Below the pieces are notes generated by a model. It had not been told where the DNA came from. It ran no database searches and saw only the letters and a program-made list of their open reading frames with translations. From contig JAOUMF010000005.1 in assembly GCA_029881615.1 (NCBI GenBank), positions 1 through 15,406 of the forward strand: a DNA stretch of 15,406 nt, written 5' to 3'. The translations under genes and the position numbers were made by a program. Positions 7,403 through 15,406 of this stretch are shown in pieces (position 1 is the stretch's first letter; each line of letters opens with the position of its first letter). This DNA comes from Alphaproteobacteria bacterium (GTDB taxonomy: Bacteria; Pseudomonadota; Alphaproteobacteria; UBA8366; JADFVY01).

Positions 7403-9064
7403 ATGACCGCGGAACAGGAATTCGACTTCATAATCGTTGGCGCCGGCTCTGCTGGCTGCGCCATGGCCTATCGCCTGTCCGAGGACGGGAAACACAGCGT
7501 TCTGGTTCTGGAATATGGCGGCACCGACATGGGGCCGCTGATCCAGATGCCGGCGGCGCTGTCTTATCCGATGAACATGTCGACCTACGACTGGGGCTAC
7601 TGGTCGGAACCCGAACCCCATCTCGGCGGGCGCAAGCTGGTTTGCCCGCGCGGCAAGGTGGTCGGCGGGTCGTCGTCGATCAACGGCATGGTCTATGTGC
7701 GCGGCAATGCTTGCGACTACGATCATTGGGAAGAGCAGGGCGCCACCGGCTGGGGCTACAAGCATGTGCTGCCTTACTTCAAGCGCATGGAATCGTCCCA
7801 TGGCGGGCAGGAAGGCTGGCGCGGGACCGACGGTCCGCTGCATGTCAAACGCGGCCCGCGCAAGAACCCGCTGTTCCACGCATTCGTCGAAGCCGGTCAG
7901 CAGGCGGGTTACGAGGTGACCGACGACTATAACGGCGAGAAGCAGGAAGGCTTCGGGCCGATGGAAATGACGATCTGGAAAGGCCGTCGCTGGTCGGCCG
8001 CCAACGCCTATCTGAAGACCGCCCTGAAGCGCCCGAATGCCTCGCTGCAACGCGGACTGGTCCGGCGCGTTCTGTTCGAGGGCAAGCGCGCCGTCGGTGT
8101 GGAGTATGAGCGCGGTGGACGGATCGAGACCGTGCGGGCACGGCGCGAGGTCATCATTGCCGCATCGTCGATCAATTCGCCCAAGCTGTTGAAGCTCTCG
8201 GGCATCGGCCCGGCGGCGGAACTTAAACAGCACGGTATCGAAATCGTGGCTGACCGGCCCGGCGTGGGCGAAAACCTGCAGGACCATCTGGAACTTTATA
8301 TGCAGATGGAATGCACCCAGCCGATCACCCTCTACAAGCATCTGAACCTGTTCTCCAAGGCGATGATCGGGGCACAATGGCTGTTCTTCCGCAAGGGCCA
8401 TGGGACCACTAATCATTTCGAAAGCGCTGCGTTCATCCGTTCGAAGGCGGGCGTGAAATATCCCGACATCCAGTATCACTTCCTGCCCGTGGCGATCCGT
8501 TACGATGGCAAGGCGCCGGCGAAATCTCATGGCTTCCAGGCCCATGTCGGCCCGATGCGGTCTCCCTCGCGCGGCTGGGTGCGGCTGCGCTCCGCCGATC
8601 CCAAGGATGCGCCGGAGATTCAGTTCAATTACATGTCCCAGGAACAGGACTGGGAGGATTTCCGCAATTGTATCCGCCTGACGCGCGAGATTTTCGGCCA
8701 GGATGCCTTCAAGCCCTATGCGGGTCGCGAAATTTCACCGGGCACGGACGTAGAGAGCGACGAAGCGCTGAATGAATTCATCCGTGGCGCGGTGGAAAGC
8801 GCTTTTCATCCCTGCGGCACCTGCCGCATGGGGGCGGCCGACGACGCCCAGGCCGTCATCGATCCGGAATGCCGGGTGATTGGCGTTGACGGGCTGCGCG
8901 TGGTCGACAGCTCCATCTTTCCCCGTATTACCAACGGCAATCTCAATGCCCCTTCGATCATGGTTGGCGAGAAGGCCAGCGATCTTATCCTCGGCCGCGA
9001 TCCCCTGCCGCCGTCGAACCAGGAACCCTGGATCAGCCCTCGATGGGAAACCGCACAACGTTAA
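7403..9064 (+). CDS. betA: GMC oxidoreductase, choline dehydrogenase-like
   Basis: A 553-aa FAD-dependent oxidoreductase, almost exactly the length of E. coli BetA (556 aa). The N terminus has the FAD dinucleotide motif GAGSAG (13-18). The GMC signature 1 region is [20 protein letters not shown] (83-102) and signature 2 is [16 protein letters not shown]. The catalytic His is H469 in HPCGTCRMG, and the second active-site residue should lie in NGNLNAPS (511-518). Stretches such as [36 protein letters not shown] and NYMSQEQDW closely follow BetA as I remember it. BetA oxidises choline to betaine aldehyde at the membrane. No betB, betI or betaine transporter is visible, so a different primary alcohol remains possible. 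AAGGGG at 7390-7395 precedes the ATG. It is the last gene of the unit, 27 bp after the hydrolase. Confidence 0.85.
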   Translation: MTAEQEFDFIIVGAGSAGCAMAYRLSEDGKHSVLVLEYGGTDMGPLIQMPAALSYPMNMSTYDWGYWSEPEPHLGGRKLVCPRGKVVGGSSSINGMVYVRGNACDYDHWEEQGATGWGYKHVLPYFKRMESSHGGQEGWRGTDGPLHVKRGPRKNPLFHAFVEAGQQAGYEVTDDYNGEKQEGFGPMEMTIWKGRRWSAANAYLKTALKRPNASLQRGLVRRVLFEGKRAVGVEYERGGRIETVRARREVIIAASSINSPKLLKLSGIGPAAELKQHGIEIVADRPGVGENLQDHLELYMQMECTQPITLYKHLNLFSKAMIGAQWLFFRKGHGTTNHFESAAFIRSKAGVKYPDIQYHFLPVAIRYDGKAPAKSHGFQAHVGPMRSPSRGWVRLRSADPKDAPEIQFNYMSQEQDWEDFRNCIRLTREIFGQDAFKPYAGREISPGTDVESDEALNEFIRGAVESAFHPCGTCRMGAADDAQAVIDPECRVIGVDGLRVVDSSIFPRITNGNLNAPSIMVGEKASDLILGRDPLPPSNQEPWISPRWETAQR

Positions 9065-9086
9065 GGTAATACCTATAAAGATTGGC

Positions 9087-9119
9087 ACCCGACCGTAAGG
9101 CCGATCTGTCAGGTTTTTT
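9087..9119 (+). terminator. Weak hairpin plus T-run after betA
   Basis: ACCCGAC (9087-9093) can pair with GTCAGGT (9108-9114) with one C-A mismatch, and TTTTTT follows at 9114-9119. The stem is imperfect and short, so this is only a possible first termination point. The stronger hairpin at 9135-9160 lies 15 bases further on. Confidence 0.3.
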
Positions 9120-9134
9120 CATGTTATCGAGGTA

Positions 9135-9160
9135 AAAGCCCCCGCCATGTCGGGGGCTTT
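9135..9160. terminator. Hairpin terminator of the transporter-dehydrogenase unit
   Basis: A perfect 10-bp stem (AAAGCCCCCG, 9135-9144, with CGGGGGCTTT, 9151-9160) encloses the loop CCATGT. On the plus strand the T-tract is only the three T of the stem. On the minus strand the tail is TTTTA. It marks the end of the operon after betA and separates it from the receptor cluster. Confidence 0.65.
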
Positions 9161-9394
9161 GGCTGTTGTCATTATCTAATGCGCTGAAATGTTGTTATTT
9201 TTTGTTGTATTTCTTCCGATTTTCGACGGGGTAAGGAACGGAAGGTTGGTGGCGTGCGTTTTTATTTTTTGCTCAGTGGAATATTATGGGTATCCATAAA
9301 ACATAGTCACAGGCGCCATAAATTAATTATTAGGTAATACTCTATTCGATATAGTGACAACCTCAGGGACCAATAGAGTCCGGTTTTGGCAGAG

Positions 9395-9441
9395 GCCGCC
9401 TTTGGCGGCGAAGCGGCTTCGGGGCGAGCAGTGCTCGGCTC
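9395..9441 (+). promoter_or_regulatory. Three consecutive hairpins in the receptor 5' leader
   Basis: Three perfect inverted repeats lie almost end to end: GCCGCC-TTT-GGCGGC (9395-9409), GAAGC-G-GCTTC (9410-9420) and CGAGCA-G-TGCTCG (9425-9437). The last extends by further pairs interrupted by one G-G mismatch to 9441. They end about 40 bases before the receptor start and 22 bases before its GGGAGAGG ribosome binding site (9464-9471). They would form in any transcript starting upstream and could affect mRNA stability or translation. They have no T-tract, so they are not a simple terminator. Confidence 0.45.
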
Positions 9442-9482
9442 CGTATGGCCAGGGTTGAAATTTGGGAGAGGGTGTACCAATC

Positions 9483-11564
9483 ATGATGAAATTCTTGAAT
9501 AGCCTTAAGATAGCTACGGTCGGCTGGGTGTTCGTCACTGTTCTGGTTGCGGCGGGAGGGTTTTTGATCTGGACCGCCGTTAATATCAGCAATGATGTTA
9601 CCCGGGTCGATGTTGCCTGGGAGAGTTTCAGGAAATCCAAGAACGATAAGGCGGAAACCGCGACGACACTGCGAACCAATCTTGGTTATGGCGGTATGAT
9701 TCATCAGTTCAAGAACTATGTATTGCGCCAGGATGAGCCGAGAATACGCAAGGTGCAGGCCAAGATCGGCGCCGCGCTGGCCGCAATCGACCGTTACCGG
9801 TCGTTGGGGGTAAACACTACCGAGGCCAGGGCCCTCGATGATATCGCCATGGTCGTCAACAGTTATGCCGATGGGTTGCAGTCCGCGATCCGGTTGTCGG
9901 AAAACGGCGCGGCGGCACAGGAAATCGACCAGACGGTAAAGGTCGATGACGGCCCCGCATTGAACGGCTTGAAAGTTCTCGAGACTGAAATTGCTGCTAA
10001 GTTGGGCGTTTCCATCACCGAACTCGGACGGTCCGGGCTTGTTACCAGACTGGCCAATGAACTGGGGTATGGTGGCATGATTCACCAGTTCAAGAATTTT
10101 GTCCTGCGTCAGGACCGCGCGCGTATTGTCAAGGTTGAGACCGCGATGAACAACGCCTATGCCATAATCGACGAAATCAGGGCGCTTGGCGTTACCCCGG
10201 GTGAAGATAATGCCTTGTCGGATATTCGCGGTGTCATCTCAAGTTACGAGAAAGGCCTTCGTCAGGCGGAATCGCTTGTTGGAAGCGGGCGCACAGCGGA
10301 ACAGATCGATAAATCCGTGAAGGTGGACGATAATCCGGCGCTCGCCGGCATGATCACATTGAACCGCGAACTGGTTGCCCGCGCGGACCTCGAAGCGGTT
10401 GAGGTCGAAAACGTCCTGACCGGTGTCATCGTTTCCGCGTCGAATTCCATGTATATCACAGGTGGCGTGATCTTGTTCCTGATTGCCGCCTCTCTGTTTG
10501 TGATCCGCGCCAGGATTGTCGGGCCCATTACACGGATCATCGAAGTCATGACCCGGCTTGCCGAAGGTGACAACAAGGTTGCCGTAGTCGGCGCGGATCG
10601 TGGCGACGAGTTGGGTGAAATGGCCCAGGCGGTTCAGATATTCAAGGATAATGCGATCGAAAAGGCACGCCTGGAAGAAGAACAGGCCGCCACGCAGCAA
10701 CGCGCCGAACAGGAAAAACGAGAGGCAATGTATGCCCTGGCCGATCGTTTCGAACGCCAGGTCAAGGATGTGGTGGACGGGGTATCTTCGTCGGCCACCG
10801 AAATGCAGGCGACGGCTCAGCAAATGTCGGCGACGGCCGAAGAAACCAGCCGTCAGTCGGCCAACGTGGCCACCGCCTCTGAACAGGCGACAGCCAACGT
10901 TCAGACCGTGGCGGCGACGGCCGAGGAGCTTAGCGCTTCGATCGCCGAGATTGGCCGTCAGGTTCTGCAATCGGCCAGGATAGCCCAGAATGCGGTTGCC
11001 GAGGCCGAGACGACCAACGACACGGTCAAGGGGTTGGCCGAGGCCGCAAACAAGATTGGTGAAGTCGTGAACCTGATCAACGACATTGCCGGACAGACCA
11101 ATCTACTGGCACTTAATGCCACGATCGAGGCGGCGCGCGCCGGCGAGGCCGGTAAGGGCTTCGCGGTCGTGGCCCAGGAAGTGAAAAACCTGGCCAACCA
11201 AACCGCCAAGGCCACCGAGGAAATCTCGACCCAGATCGGCGCGGTTCAGGAAGAAACCAACGGAGCCGTCGGCGCCATCGAAAAAATCCGAAGCATCATC
11301 GGTGAAATCAGCGATATCGCCACGACCATATCTTCGGCCGTTGAAGAGCAAGGGGTGTCCACCCAGGAAATCGCCCGCAATGTTCAGCAGGCCGCGACCG
11401 GCACGCAGGATGTCAATGCGAACATTGACAACGTTAACCGCGCGGCGGCCGAGACCGGCTCGGCGGCCGGCCAGGTGCTTAACGCGGCGCAGGAAATGTC
11501 GCGTCAGGCAGAAGGTTTGCGCGGTCAGGTGGACAGCTTCCTGCAGGAAGTTCGGGCAGCCTGA
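9483..11564 (+). CDS. Methyl-accepting chemotaxis protein with duplicated sensor module
   Basis: A 693-aa chemoreceptor. TM1 is at about residues 9-31, TM2 at about 321-346, and the periplasmic sensor lies between them. A HAMP domain follows (about 340-400, ending in [21 protein letters not shown]), then a long coiled-coil signalling domain. The conserved hairpin tip ([20 protein letters not shown]) is within about 527-571. The sensor contains the same module twice, with landmarks [18 protein letters not shown] at 67-84 and [18 protein letters not shown] at 194-211, then VKVDD at 152-156 and 279-283. It should control CheA kinase through CheW in response to a periplasmic ligand. The C terminus (SFLQEVRAA) lacks an NWETF-type CheR-binding pentapeptide. 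I start at ATG 9483, 11 bases after GGGAGAGG. An in-frame TTG at 9462 lies within that ribosome binding site region and is less likely. Confidence 0.9.
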   Translation: MMKFLNSLKIATVGWVFVTVLVAAGGFLIWTAVNISNDVTRVDVAWESFRKSKNDKAETATTLRTNLGYGGMIHQFKNYVLRQDEPRIRKVQAKIGAALAAIDRYRSLGVNTTEARALDDIAMVVNSYADGLQSAIRLSENGAAAQEIDQTVKVDDGPALNGLKVLETEIAAKLGVSITELGRSGLVTRLANELGYGGMIHQFKNFVLRQDRARIVKVETAMNNAYAIIDEIRALGVTPGEDNALSDIRGVISSYEKGLRQAESLVGSGRTAEQIDKSVKVDDNPALAGMITLNRELVARADLEAVEVENVLTGVIVSASNSMYITGGVILFLIAASLFVIRARIVGPITRIIEVMTRLAEGDNKVAVVGADRGDELGEMAQAVQIFKDNAIEKARLEEEQAATQQRAEQEKREAMYALADRFERQVKDVVDGVSSSATEMQATAQQMSATAEETSRQSANVATASEQATANVQTVAATAEELSASIAEIGRQVLQSARIAQNAVAEAETTNDTVKGLAEAANKIGEVVNLINDIAGQTNLLALNATIEAARAGEAGKGFAVVAQEVKNLANQTAKATEEISTQIGAVQEETNGAVGAIEKIRSIIGEISDIATTISSAVEEQGVSTQEIARNVQQAATGTQDVNANIDNVNRAAAETGSAAGQVLNAAQEMSRQAEGLRGQVDSFLQEVRAA
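9681..10443 (+). repeat. Tandem 381-bp coding duplication in the receptor sensor
   Basis: Two copies of a 127-codon unit lie in direct tandem. Landmark positions 9681 and 10062 (start of LGYGG) and 9936 and 10317 (start of VKVDD) are each exactly 381 bases apart, so no net insertion or deletion separates the copies between these points. The first 18 residues match at 17 positions, while the DNA differs mainly at third codon positions. This indicates an old duplication held by selection on the protein. Outer borders are approximate; the unit phase is chosen by the LGYGG landmark. Confidence 0.75.
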
Positions 11565-11604
11565 CTGTCCTGATTATCGTTACCGGCATATTTGTGCCAG
11601 GCCA

Positions 11605-11626
11605 GGGCCGCCCTTCGGGGCGGCCC
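11605..11626. terminator. UUCG-capped hairpin after first receptor gene
   Basis: A perfect 9-bp GC stem (GGGCCGCCC, 11605-11613, with GGGCGGCCC, 11618-11626) closes a TTCG tetraloop, an especially stable RNA fold. No T-tract follows on either strand. It lies 40 bases after the stop at 11564, so it may protect the 3' end of the mRNA or act with Rho rather than as an intrinsic terminator. Confidence 0.5.
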
Positions 11627-11685
11627 GAACCAATTCGGCGGGGCCCGCGAAATTCGCTTTTCCGCCAGAAATAACCCCGCGACCT

Positions 11686-11714
11686 TTGTCCATACCTTAA
11701 CATTCCTTTAATCT
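11686..11714 (+). promoter_or_regulatory. Possible promoter for second receptor gene
   Basis: TTGTCC (11686-11691) and TAATCT (11709-11714) are separated by 17 bases in the gap before the second receptor. They match the sigma-70 consensus at four and three of six positions respectively. This is weak, but a promoter is expected here because a stable hairpin precedes and 238 bp separate the two genes. Confidence 0.25.
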
Positions 11715-11802
11715 GAAAGTGCTATCGGGTGGTGACATCGGAGGGTATTTTCCCTGGCCCTTCGACTAATCAATCCGGGCAGATTATCGAGAGTTCAAGA
11801 AC

Positions 11803-13932
11803 ATGCTGCGCAAGCTGGCATCCCTGTTGGTCACGATCAGATTCAGCTTGATCGCCATGCTGGTAGTGCTTGGGGTGATCGTTGGATATTACACGATCGG
11901 CCTGACCCGCGATGCCATTGCCAAGCGCGATAACGCGCTCCGTGCGTTTGACGTCGGCATGGCGGCGGAACAATCGTTGAAAGCGGCCGATGCCCTGGTG
12001 TTGGAGCGCGAATATACAGTCCGCGCCCTGGCGATCGGCAGCTTCATGGGGTTGATTGACGAGGATATCGGTAAGGCCGCGCAGGAATATCGTGTTCAGG
12101 CCCGGCAGGCGATGGCCTCGGTGGTCGACTCGACCGGAGAAAACGCCGCCGATCCTTATATAAAGGATCTGGCCCGCAATAATGTGCTGCTGGATCGTTT
12201 GCGCGAACGGGTCGATGCGGCATTGCGTGAGGGCGGGATGCTGGATGACCGGGAACTCGCTGAACAATGGTGGCCCGCAGTCGGTGAAACCATCACGTTG
12301 TTGCGGAAACAGCGGGCTTTTCACGGGTTCAGGCCCGACGACCGGCTGGATTTCCCGCCTCGATTTGCACGAATTCAGGAATTGGCCCGGTTGCAGGAAG
12401 CGGTCTGGGCGATCGCGGAACATACCGCGCTGGAACGCGAGATCATCGCGCGCGCCATTGCGTCGGCCGCGCCCATGTCACGGCGGGATATTGGCCGCCT
12501 GGGCGAGGCGCGCGGCCAGGTGGAGGCCGCGTGGAACCTGCTGAACGCCAGTGTCGTTCGCGGCTTCCTGGACGCCGGGCTTATCGAAGCCATTGCCGAG
12601 GCGGAATCCCTTTATCAGCGTGACTATGTCGATCTGCGCAATGCCATGGTCCGGTCCGGCACCGAGGAAAAACCTTATCCCGTTCTCGAGGATGAGTGGC
12701 GCGACCGGTCGCGTGGCGCGGCGTTGTCGGTGCAAAAGCTGGCGGGAATCGCCATCGATTATTCGCGGAAAATAGCCGTGGATTCGGTTGATCGGGGAAC
12801 CCGGCACCGGAATCTGGATCTGGTTCTTATGTTGCTTGGCGCCATCGTGCTGTTCGCTTCTTTTGCAATAGTCGTATGGCGCATTCTGTTGCCGATGAGC
12901 CGCATGACCCGCGGCATGACCCAATTGGCGGGCGGCGATATCGAGATCGATATTCCCTGGGCAAGCCGCCGCGACGAGATCGGCGAGATGGGGCGGTCGC
13001 TTGAGATTTTCCGTGAAAACGCCATCGAGAAGGCGGAACTGCAGGCCGAGCAGGAAGAAAAGGAAATCGCCGCCAGGGACGAGAAACGCCGCGCCATGAT
13101 GGAGCTGGCCGGCCGCTTCGAAGGCCAGGTCAAGGGTATCGTCGAAGCGGTTACCGACGAGGCCGGCCAGATGCAGGCGGTGGCCACCCGGATGTCCGGC
13201 ATGGCCGAGGAAAGCACGAAGCAGTCGGCGGCCGTGGCGGCGGCCTCGCGCGAGGCATCGGCCAACGTGGCGACGGTGGCGACCGCGGCCGAGCAACTAA
13301 CCGCGTCGATCGCCGAAATCGGCCGCCAGGCCGAACAGTCGGCGGATATCGCGGGCCGCGCGGTGGACCAGGCGACCCGTACCGACGGCACCGTGCGCGA
13401 CCTGTCGGAGGCCGCCGGACGGATCGGCGACGTGGTGAATCTGATCAATGAAATCGCCGGTCAGACCAACCTTTTGGCGCTGAACGCCACGATCGAGGCG
13501 GCGCGCGCCGGCGAGGCCGGCAAGGGCTTTGCCGTGGTGGCGCAGGAGGTCAAGAACCTCGCCAACCAGACGGCGAGGGCGACCGAGGATATTTCCAGCC
13601 AGATCGAGGCGATACAGGCGCGCACCCTGGGCGCGGTCGAGGACATTCGCGGAATCCGCGATATCATTGGCGAGATCAACGATATCTCCATGACCATCGC
13701 CACCGCCGTCGAACAGCAGGGCGCCTCGACCCGCGAGATCGCCCGCAACGTACAGCAGGCGGCGCGCGGCACCGGCGAGGTGGACGCCAATATCGAGAGG
13801 GTCAACAAGGCGGCCGGCGAAACCGGCGCGGCGGCCGGCCAGGTCATGTCGGCCACCGAATCCCTGACCCGCCGAGCCCAGGGGCTTTCGCGCGAAGTCG
13901 ACCGTTTCCTGGGGGGTATCCGCGCGCGCTAA
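11803..13932 (+). CDS. Methyl-accepting chemotaxis protein, NIT-like sensor
   Basis: A 709-aa chemoreceptor. TM1 lies at about residues 11-33 (ending VGYYTIGLT), a long helical periplasmic domain at about 34-337, and TM2 at about 338-361. HAMP follows at about 360-412 ([30 protein letters not shown]), then the signalling domain with its tip near 543-587 ([20 protein letters not shown]). The sensor has two helical halves, each with an acidic-Arg helix: [10 protein letters not shown] near 67-76 and [16 protein letters not shown] near 199-214. [10 protein letters not shown] motif follows at 291-299. This resembles the double four-helix-bundle layout of nitrate/nitrite-sensing (NIT) domains, but ligand assignment is not supported. 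The C terminus has no CheR pentapeptide. The start lacks a strong ribosome binding site (GAGAG at about 11789-11793) but gives the expected N-terminal Lys/Arg-flanked helix. It is paralogous to the next gene. Confidence 0.9.
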   Translation: MLRKLASLLVTIRFSLIAMLVVLGVIVGYYTIGLTRDAIAKRDNALRAFDVGMAAEQSLKAADALVLEREYTVRALAIGSFMGLIDEDIGKAAQEYRVQARQAMASVVDSTGENAADPYIKDLARNNVLLDRLRERVDAALREGGMLDDRELAEQWWPAVGETITLLRKQRAFHGFRPDDRLDFPPRFARIQELARLQEAVWAIAEHTALEREIIARAIASAAPMSRRDIGRLGEARGQVEAAWNLLNASVVRGFLDAGLIEAIAEAESLYQRDYVDLRNAMVRSGTEEKPYPVLEDEWRDRSRGAALSVQKLAGIAIDYSRKIAVDSVDRGTRHRNLDLVLMLLGAIVLFASFAIVVWRILLPMSRMTRGMTQLAGGDIEIDIPWASRRDEIGEMGRSLEIFRENAIEKAELQAEQEEKEIAARDEKRRAMMELAGRFEGQVKGIVEAVTDEAGQMQAVATRMSGMAEESTKQSAAVAAASREASANVATVATAAEQLTASIAEIGRQAEQSADIAGRAVDQATRTDGTVRDLSEAAGRIGDVVNLINEIAGQTNLLALNATIEAARAGEAGKGFAVVAQEVKNLANQTARATEDISSQIEAIQARTLGAVEDIRGIRDIIGEINDISMTIATAVEQQGASTREIARNVQQAARGTGEVDANIERVNKAAGETGAAAGQVMSATESLTRRAQGLSREVDRFLGGIRAR

Positions 13933-14004
13933 AGACGCACTTCGCCGGACGTTTGTTAATCATTTGGTAATGCAAACATCCTAGGGTCGAACAAGCACCA
14001 ATGC

Positions 14005-14016
14005 TGTGGATCCACA
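14005..14016. promoter_or_regulatory. Perfect 12-bp palindrome between receptor genes (candidate operator)
   Basis: TGTGGATCCACA is a complete 12-base palindrome in the 226-bp gap between the second and third receptors, 143 bases before the third start. Symmetry of this kind suits a dimeric DNA-binding protein, but it contains a BamHI-type GGATCC core and could be chance. No matching copy was noticed upstream of the other receptors. Confidence 0.25.
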
Positions 14017-14158
14017 ATATAAGCCCGTGGTCTGAAATTGTTTTTGGTGGGTGGGAAAATACACATTAGCTTGCAAACTTGAGGGCGCTCATTATCCGAA
14101 ATGCTTGGCGCAACGCTAGATTGAGCGGCGACGTTCATGAGGGGGAAAGTATCGGCCA

Positions 14159-15406
14159 ATGAAAAAGGCTCTTGTCTGGTTTGCGCGCAAGTCGGTCAGA
14201 AACAGTCTGATTCTTATCGTTTTGGCGCTGTCCGGGATTATCGGCTATTACACGATCGGTCTGACGCAATTCGCGATCTATAATCGCGATAACGCCAGTG
14301 CGGCTGCTGTTGCTAGCGAGATTTCAGACTCCCTGCTGCTGCTTTCGGGTTCGTTGGCGCGTGAGCGCCAGACGATGGAACTGTCGGTCGAATCGAGAGT
14401 CCTGTCGATCAGTTACAAGCAGCGGTTGGCGCGTCTGACCGCCGAGCACGAGGCTTCGCGCGAAACCTTCGCCCGGGTGGCCGAAATGCTGTCGGATAGT
14501 CGTCTGTCGCAGATTGGTGGCGAGTTGAAGGGCCGCTTTTTGGCGCAGGGCGTCGAACTGGATAAAATGCGGAAGGAAGTTGACGAGGGACTCGCCCGCG
14601 GACGAACAGCCGCCGCCGCCGCCCTGTCACGCCGTTTCGTCCAGGAACTGACCGGATTGATTGCCACCGCGCGTGAATTGCGCACTGCCTCGGACTACAG
14701 GCCGTCGGAACCGCTTCACCGTATTCAGGCCAACCAGCAGCTGCATGATGCAATCTGGGTGATCGAGGAAAATCTTCATCACGAACGTTCACAGTTGGCG
14801 GTGTTGCTTGTTAAGGGGCGGCGTTTCAGCCCCGCGGATGCGGTCGATCTGGGGGTTTTGCGTGGCCGGATCGCTTCCGGTTGGGATCGTATTCGTCATT
14901 ATATGTCGCGTGCCGACTCCGATCCGGCCATTTCGGCGGCGGTTACGGCTGCCCGGTCCGGGATTTTCGACAAGTTCGATGAAATGCGCGATGCCATATA
15001 CAAAGCCGGCCTATCGGGAGACCCTTATCCCGTAACCTATATCGTCTGGCTGGACGAGGCGGAAAAGGCGCTTCAGGGGATCACGGAACTATCCAATATC
15101 GTTGCCGTGGCCTCCGATGACGTGGCTTCGGATGCGGTGGCGCTGGGCGAGCGGAATATTGTGATCGATGTTGGTTTGTTGATTATCGGGACCGTTGCAA
15201 GCCTGTTATCGCTGTATATCGTTCTGTTTCGCGTGACCAGGCCGCTTGGCCGCATGACCGCGACGATGTCCCAATTGGCCGCCGGAAATATCGAGATCGC
15301 CATTCCCTGGGCGCATCGTCGCGATGAGATTGGCGAGATGGGCCGGGCATTGCGCGTGTTCCGCGAAAACAGCGCGGAAAAAAATCAGCTGGAACTGGAG
15401 CAAACC
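14159..15406 (+). CDS. Partial methyl-accepting chemotaxis protein, NIT-like sensor (C-terminus off window)
   Basis: An ATG at 14159, preceded by GAGGGGG (14139-14145), opens a frame of 416 codons that continues past the window end without a stop. TM1 is at about residues 14-36 (ending GYYTIGLT, identical to the previous receptor). The helical sensor is at about 37-332, TM2 at about 335-357, and HAMP at about 357-410 ([30 protein letters not shown]). Landmarks align with the previous receptor almost without gaps: RDNA at 43-46, ARERQ near 67-71, HDAIWVIEENLHHERS at 196-211 and PYPVTYIVW at 289-297. The signalling domain lies beyond the edge but is expected from the HAMP and the coiled-coil start. 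Sensor sequence has diverged clearly from its neighbour, so a different or shifted ligand range is likely. Confidence 0.88.
   Translation, partial: MKKALVWFARKSVRNSLILIVLALSGIIGYYTIGLTQFAIYNRDNASAAAVASEISDSLLLLSGSLARERQTMELSVESRVLSISYKQRLARLTAEHEASRETFARVAEMLSDSRLSQIGGELKGRFLAQGVELDKMRKEVDEGLARGRTAAAAALSRRFVQELTGLIATARELRTASDYRPSEPLHRIQANQQLHDAIWVIEENLHHERSQLAVLLVKGRRFSPADAVDLGVLRGRIASGWDRIRHYMSRADSDPAISAAVTAARSGIFDKFDEMRDAIYKAGLSGDPYPVTYIVWLDEAEKALQGITELSNIVAVASDDVASDAVALGERNIVIDVGLLIIGTVASLLSLYIVLFRVTRPLGRMTATMSQLAAGNIEIAIPWAHRRDEIGEMGRALRVFRENSAEKNQLELEQT

Larger units (their letters stand above)
9065..9482. other. AT-rich 418-bp intergenic region upstream of first receptor
   Basis: This gap holds the betA terminators (9087-9160), then a markedly AT-rich stretch (about 9180-9360), then a GC-rich hairpin cluster (9395-9441) before the receptor start. 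A weak sigma-28-like arrangement is visible: TAAAACAT (9297-9304), ten bases, GCCATAAA (9315-9322). It matches the flagellar consensus TAAAGTTT-N11-GCCGATAA only in part. A 36-codon hydrophobic frame at 9189-9299 lacks a ribosome binding site and is not called. I see no tRNA, IS element or direct-repeat structure. Confidence 0.5.

Noticed and set aside
9189..9299. 36-codon hydrophobic frame (MLLFFVVFLPIF start) in the AT-rich intergenic region
   Set aside because: No ribosome binding site, and a T-rich stretch gives Phe/Val/Leu codons by composition alone.
9462..9482. TTG start extending the first receptor by seven residues
   Set aside because: It lies just before and overlaps the GGGAGAGG ribosome binding site that serves ATG 9483, so it would have no site of its own.
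14039..14090. Possible -35/-10 pairs for the third receptor (for example TTGCAA-N16-TATCCG)
   Set aside because: Matches are no better than four and three of six positions, too weak to annotate among many alternatives.
1..15406. CRISPR arrays, insertion sequences, phage or defence genes
   Set aside because: I saw no regularly spaced repeats, transposase or recombinase motifs, or terminal inverted repeats with target duplications.

Overview
The window is GC-rich with typical proteobacterial signals: AGGGA/GGAG-type ribosome binding sites, a TTGCCA-N16-TATAAA promoter, and GC-rich hairpin terminators. Its mix of a LIV-type ABC transporter, a BetA-like flavoprotein and several HAMP-MCP chemoreceptors points to a motile alphaproteobacterium, probably of the Rhodospirillales kind (Azospirillum/Magnetospirillum-like receptors). 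That placement is inferred from gene style, not from any marker gene.

Layout. (1) 1-403, minus strand: a coupled pair made of a truncated small membrane protein and an acidic 102-aa protein of unknown function. (2) 404-581: a divergent regulatory gap with an 8-bp inverted repeat. (3) 582-1847: an MFS exporter of the EntS/MFS_3 type. (4) 1859-9160: one transcription unit with a strong candidate promoter at 1859-1886. It encodes a periplasmic binding protein, then (after an intrinsic terminator) two LivH/LivM permeases, two LivG/LivF ATPases, an HGGYW/GHSCGG alpha/beta hydrolase and a choline-dehydrogenase-like GMC flavoprotein, ending in a hairpin at 9135-9160. (5) 9065-9482: a 418-bp AT-rich noncoding gap ending in three consecutive hairpins. 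(6) 9483-15406: three chemoreceptor genes in tandem on the plus strand. The third begins at 14159 and runs off the window end.

How the parts may work together. The permease, ATPase, hydrolase and dehydrogenase genes overlap or are only a few bases apart, so they are very probably co-translated. The simplest reading is a scavenging pathway: an amino-acid-like or ester/amide-like solute is bound, imported, hydrolysed in the cytoplasm, and the released alcohol (choline or similar) is oxidised by the FAD enzyme. The substrate is not determined by the sequence. The three receptors have different sensor regions. The first carries an exact 127-residue tandem duplication of a module with an [12 protein letters not shown] motif. 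The second and third are paralogues with a long helical NIT-like periplasmic domain. They share nearly the same signalling tip and should feed one chemotaxis array. I see no CRISPR array, transposon, tRNA or rRNA gene in the window.
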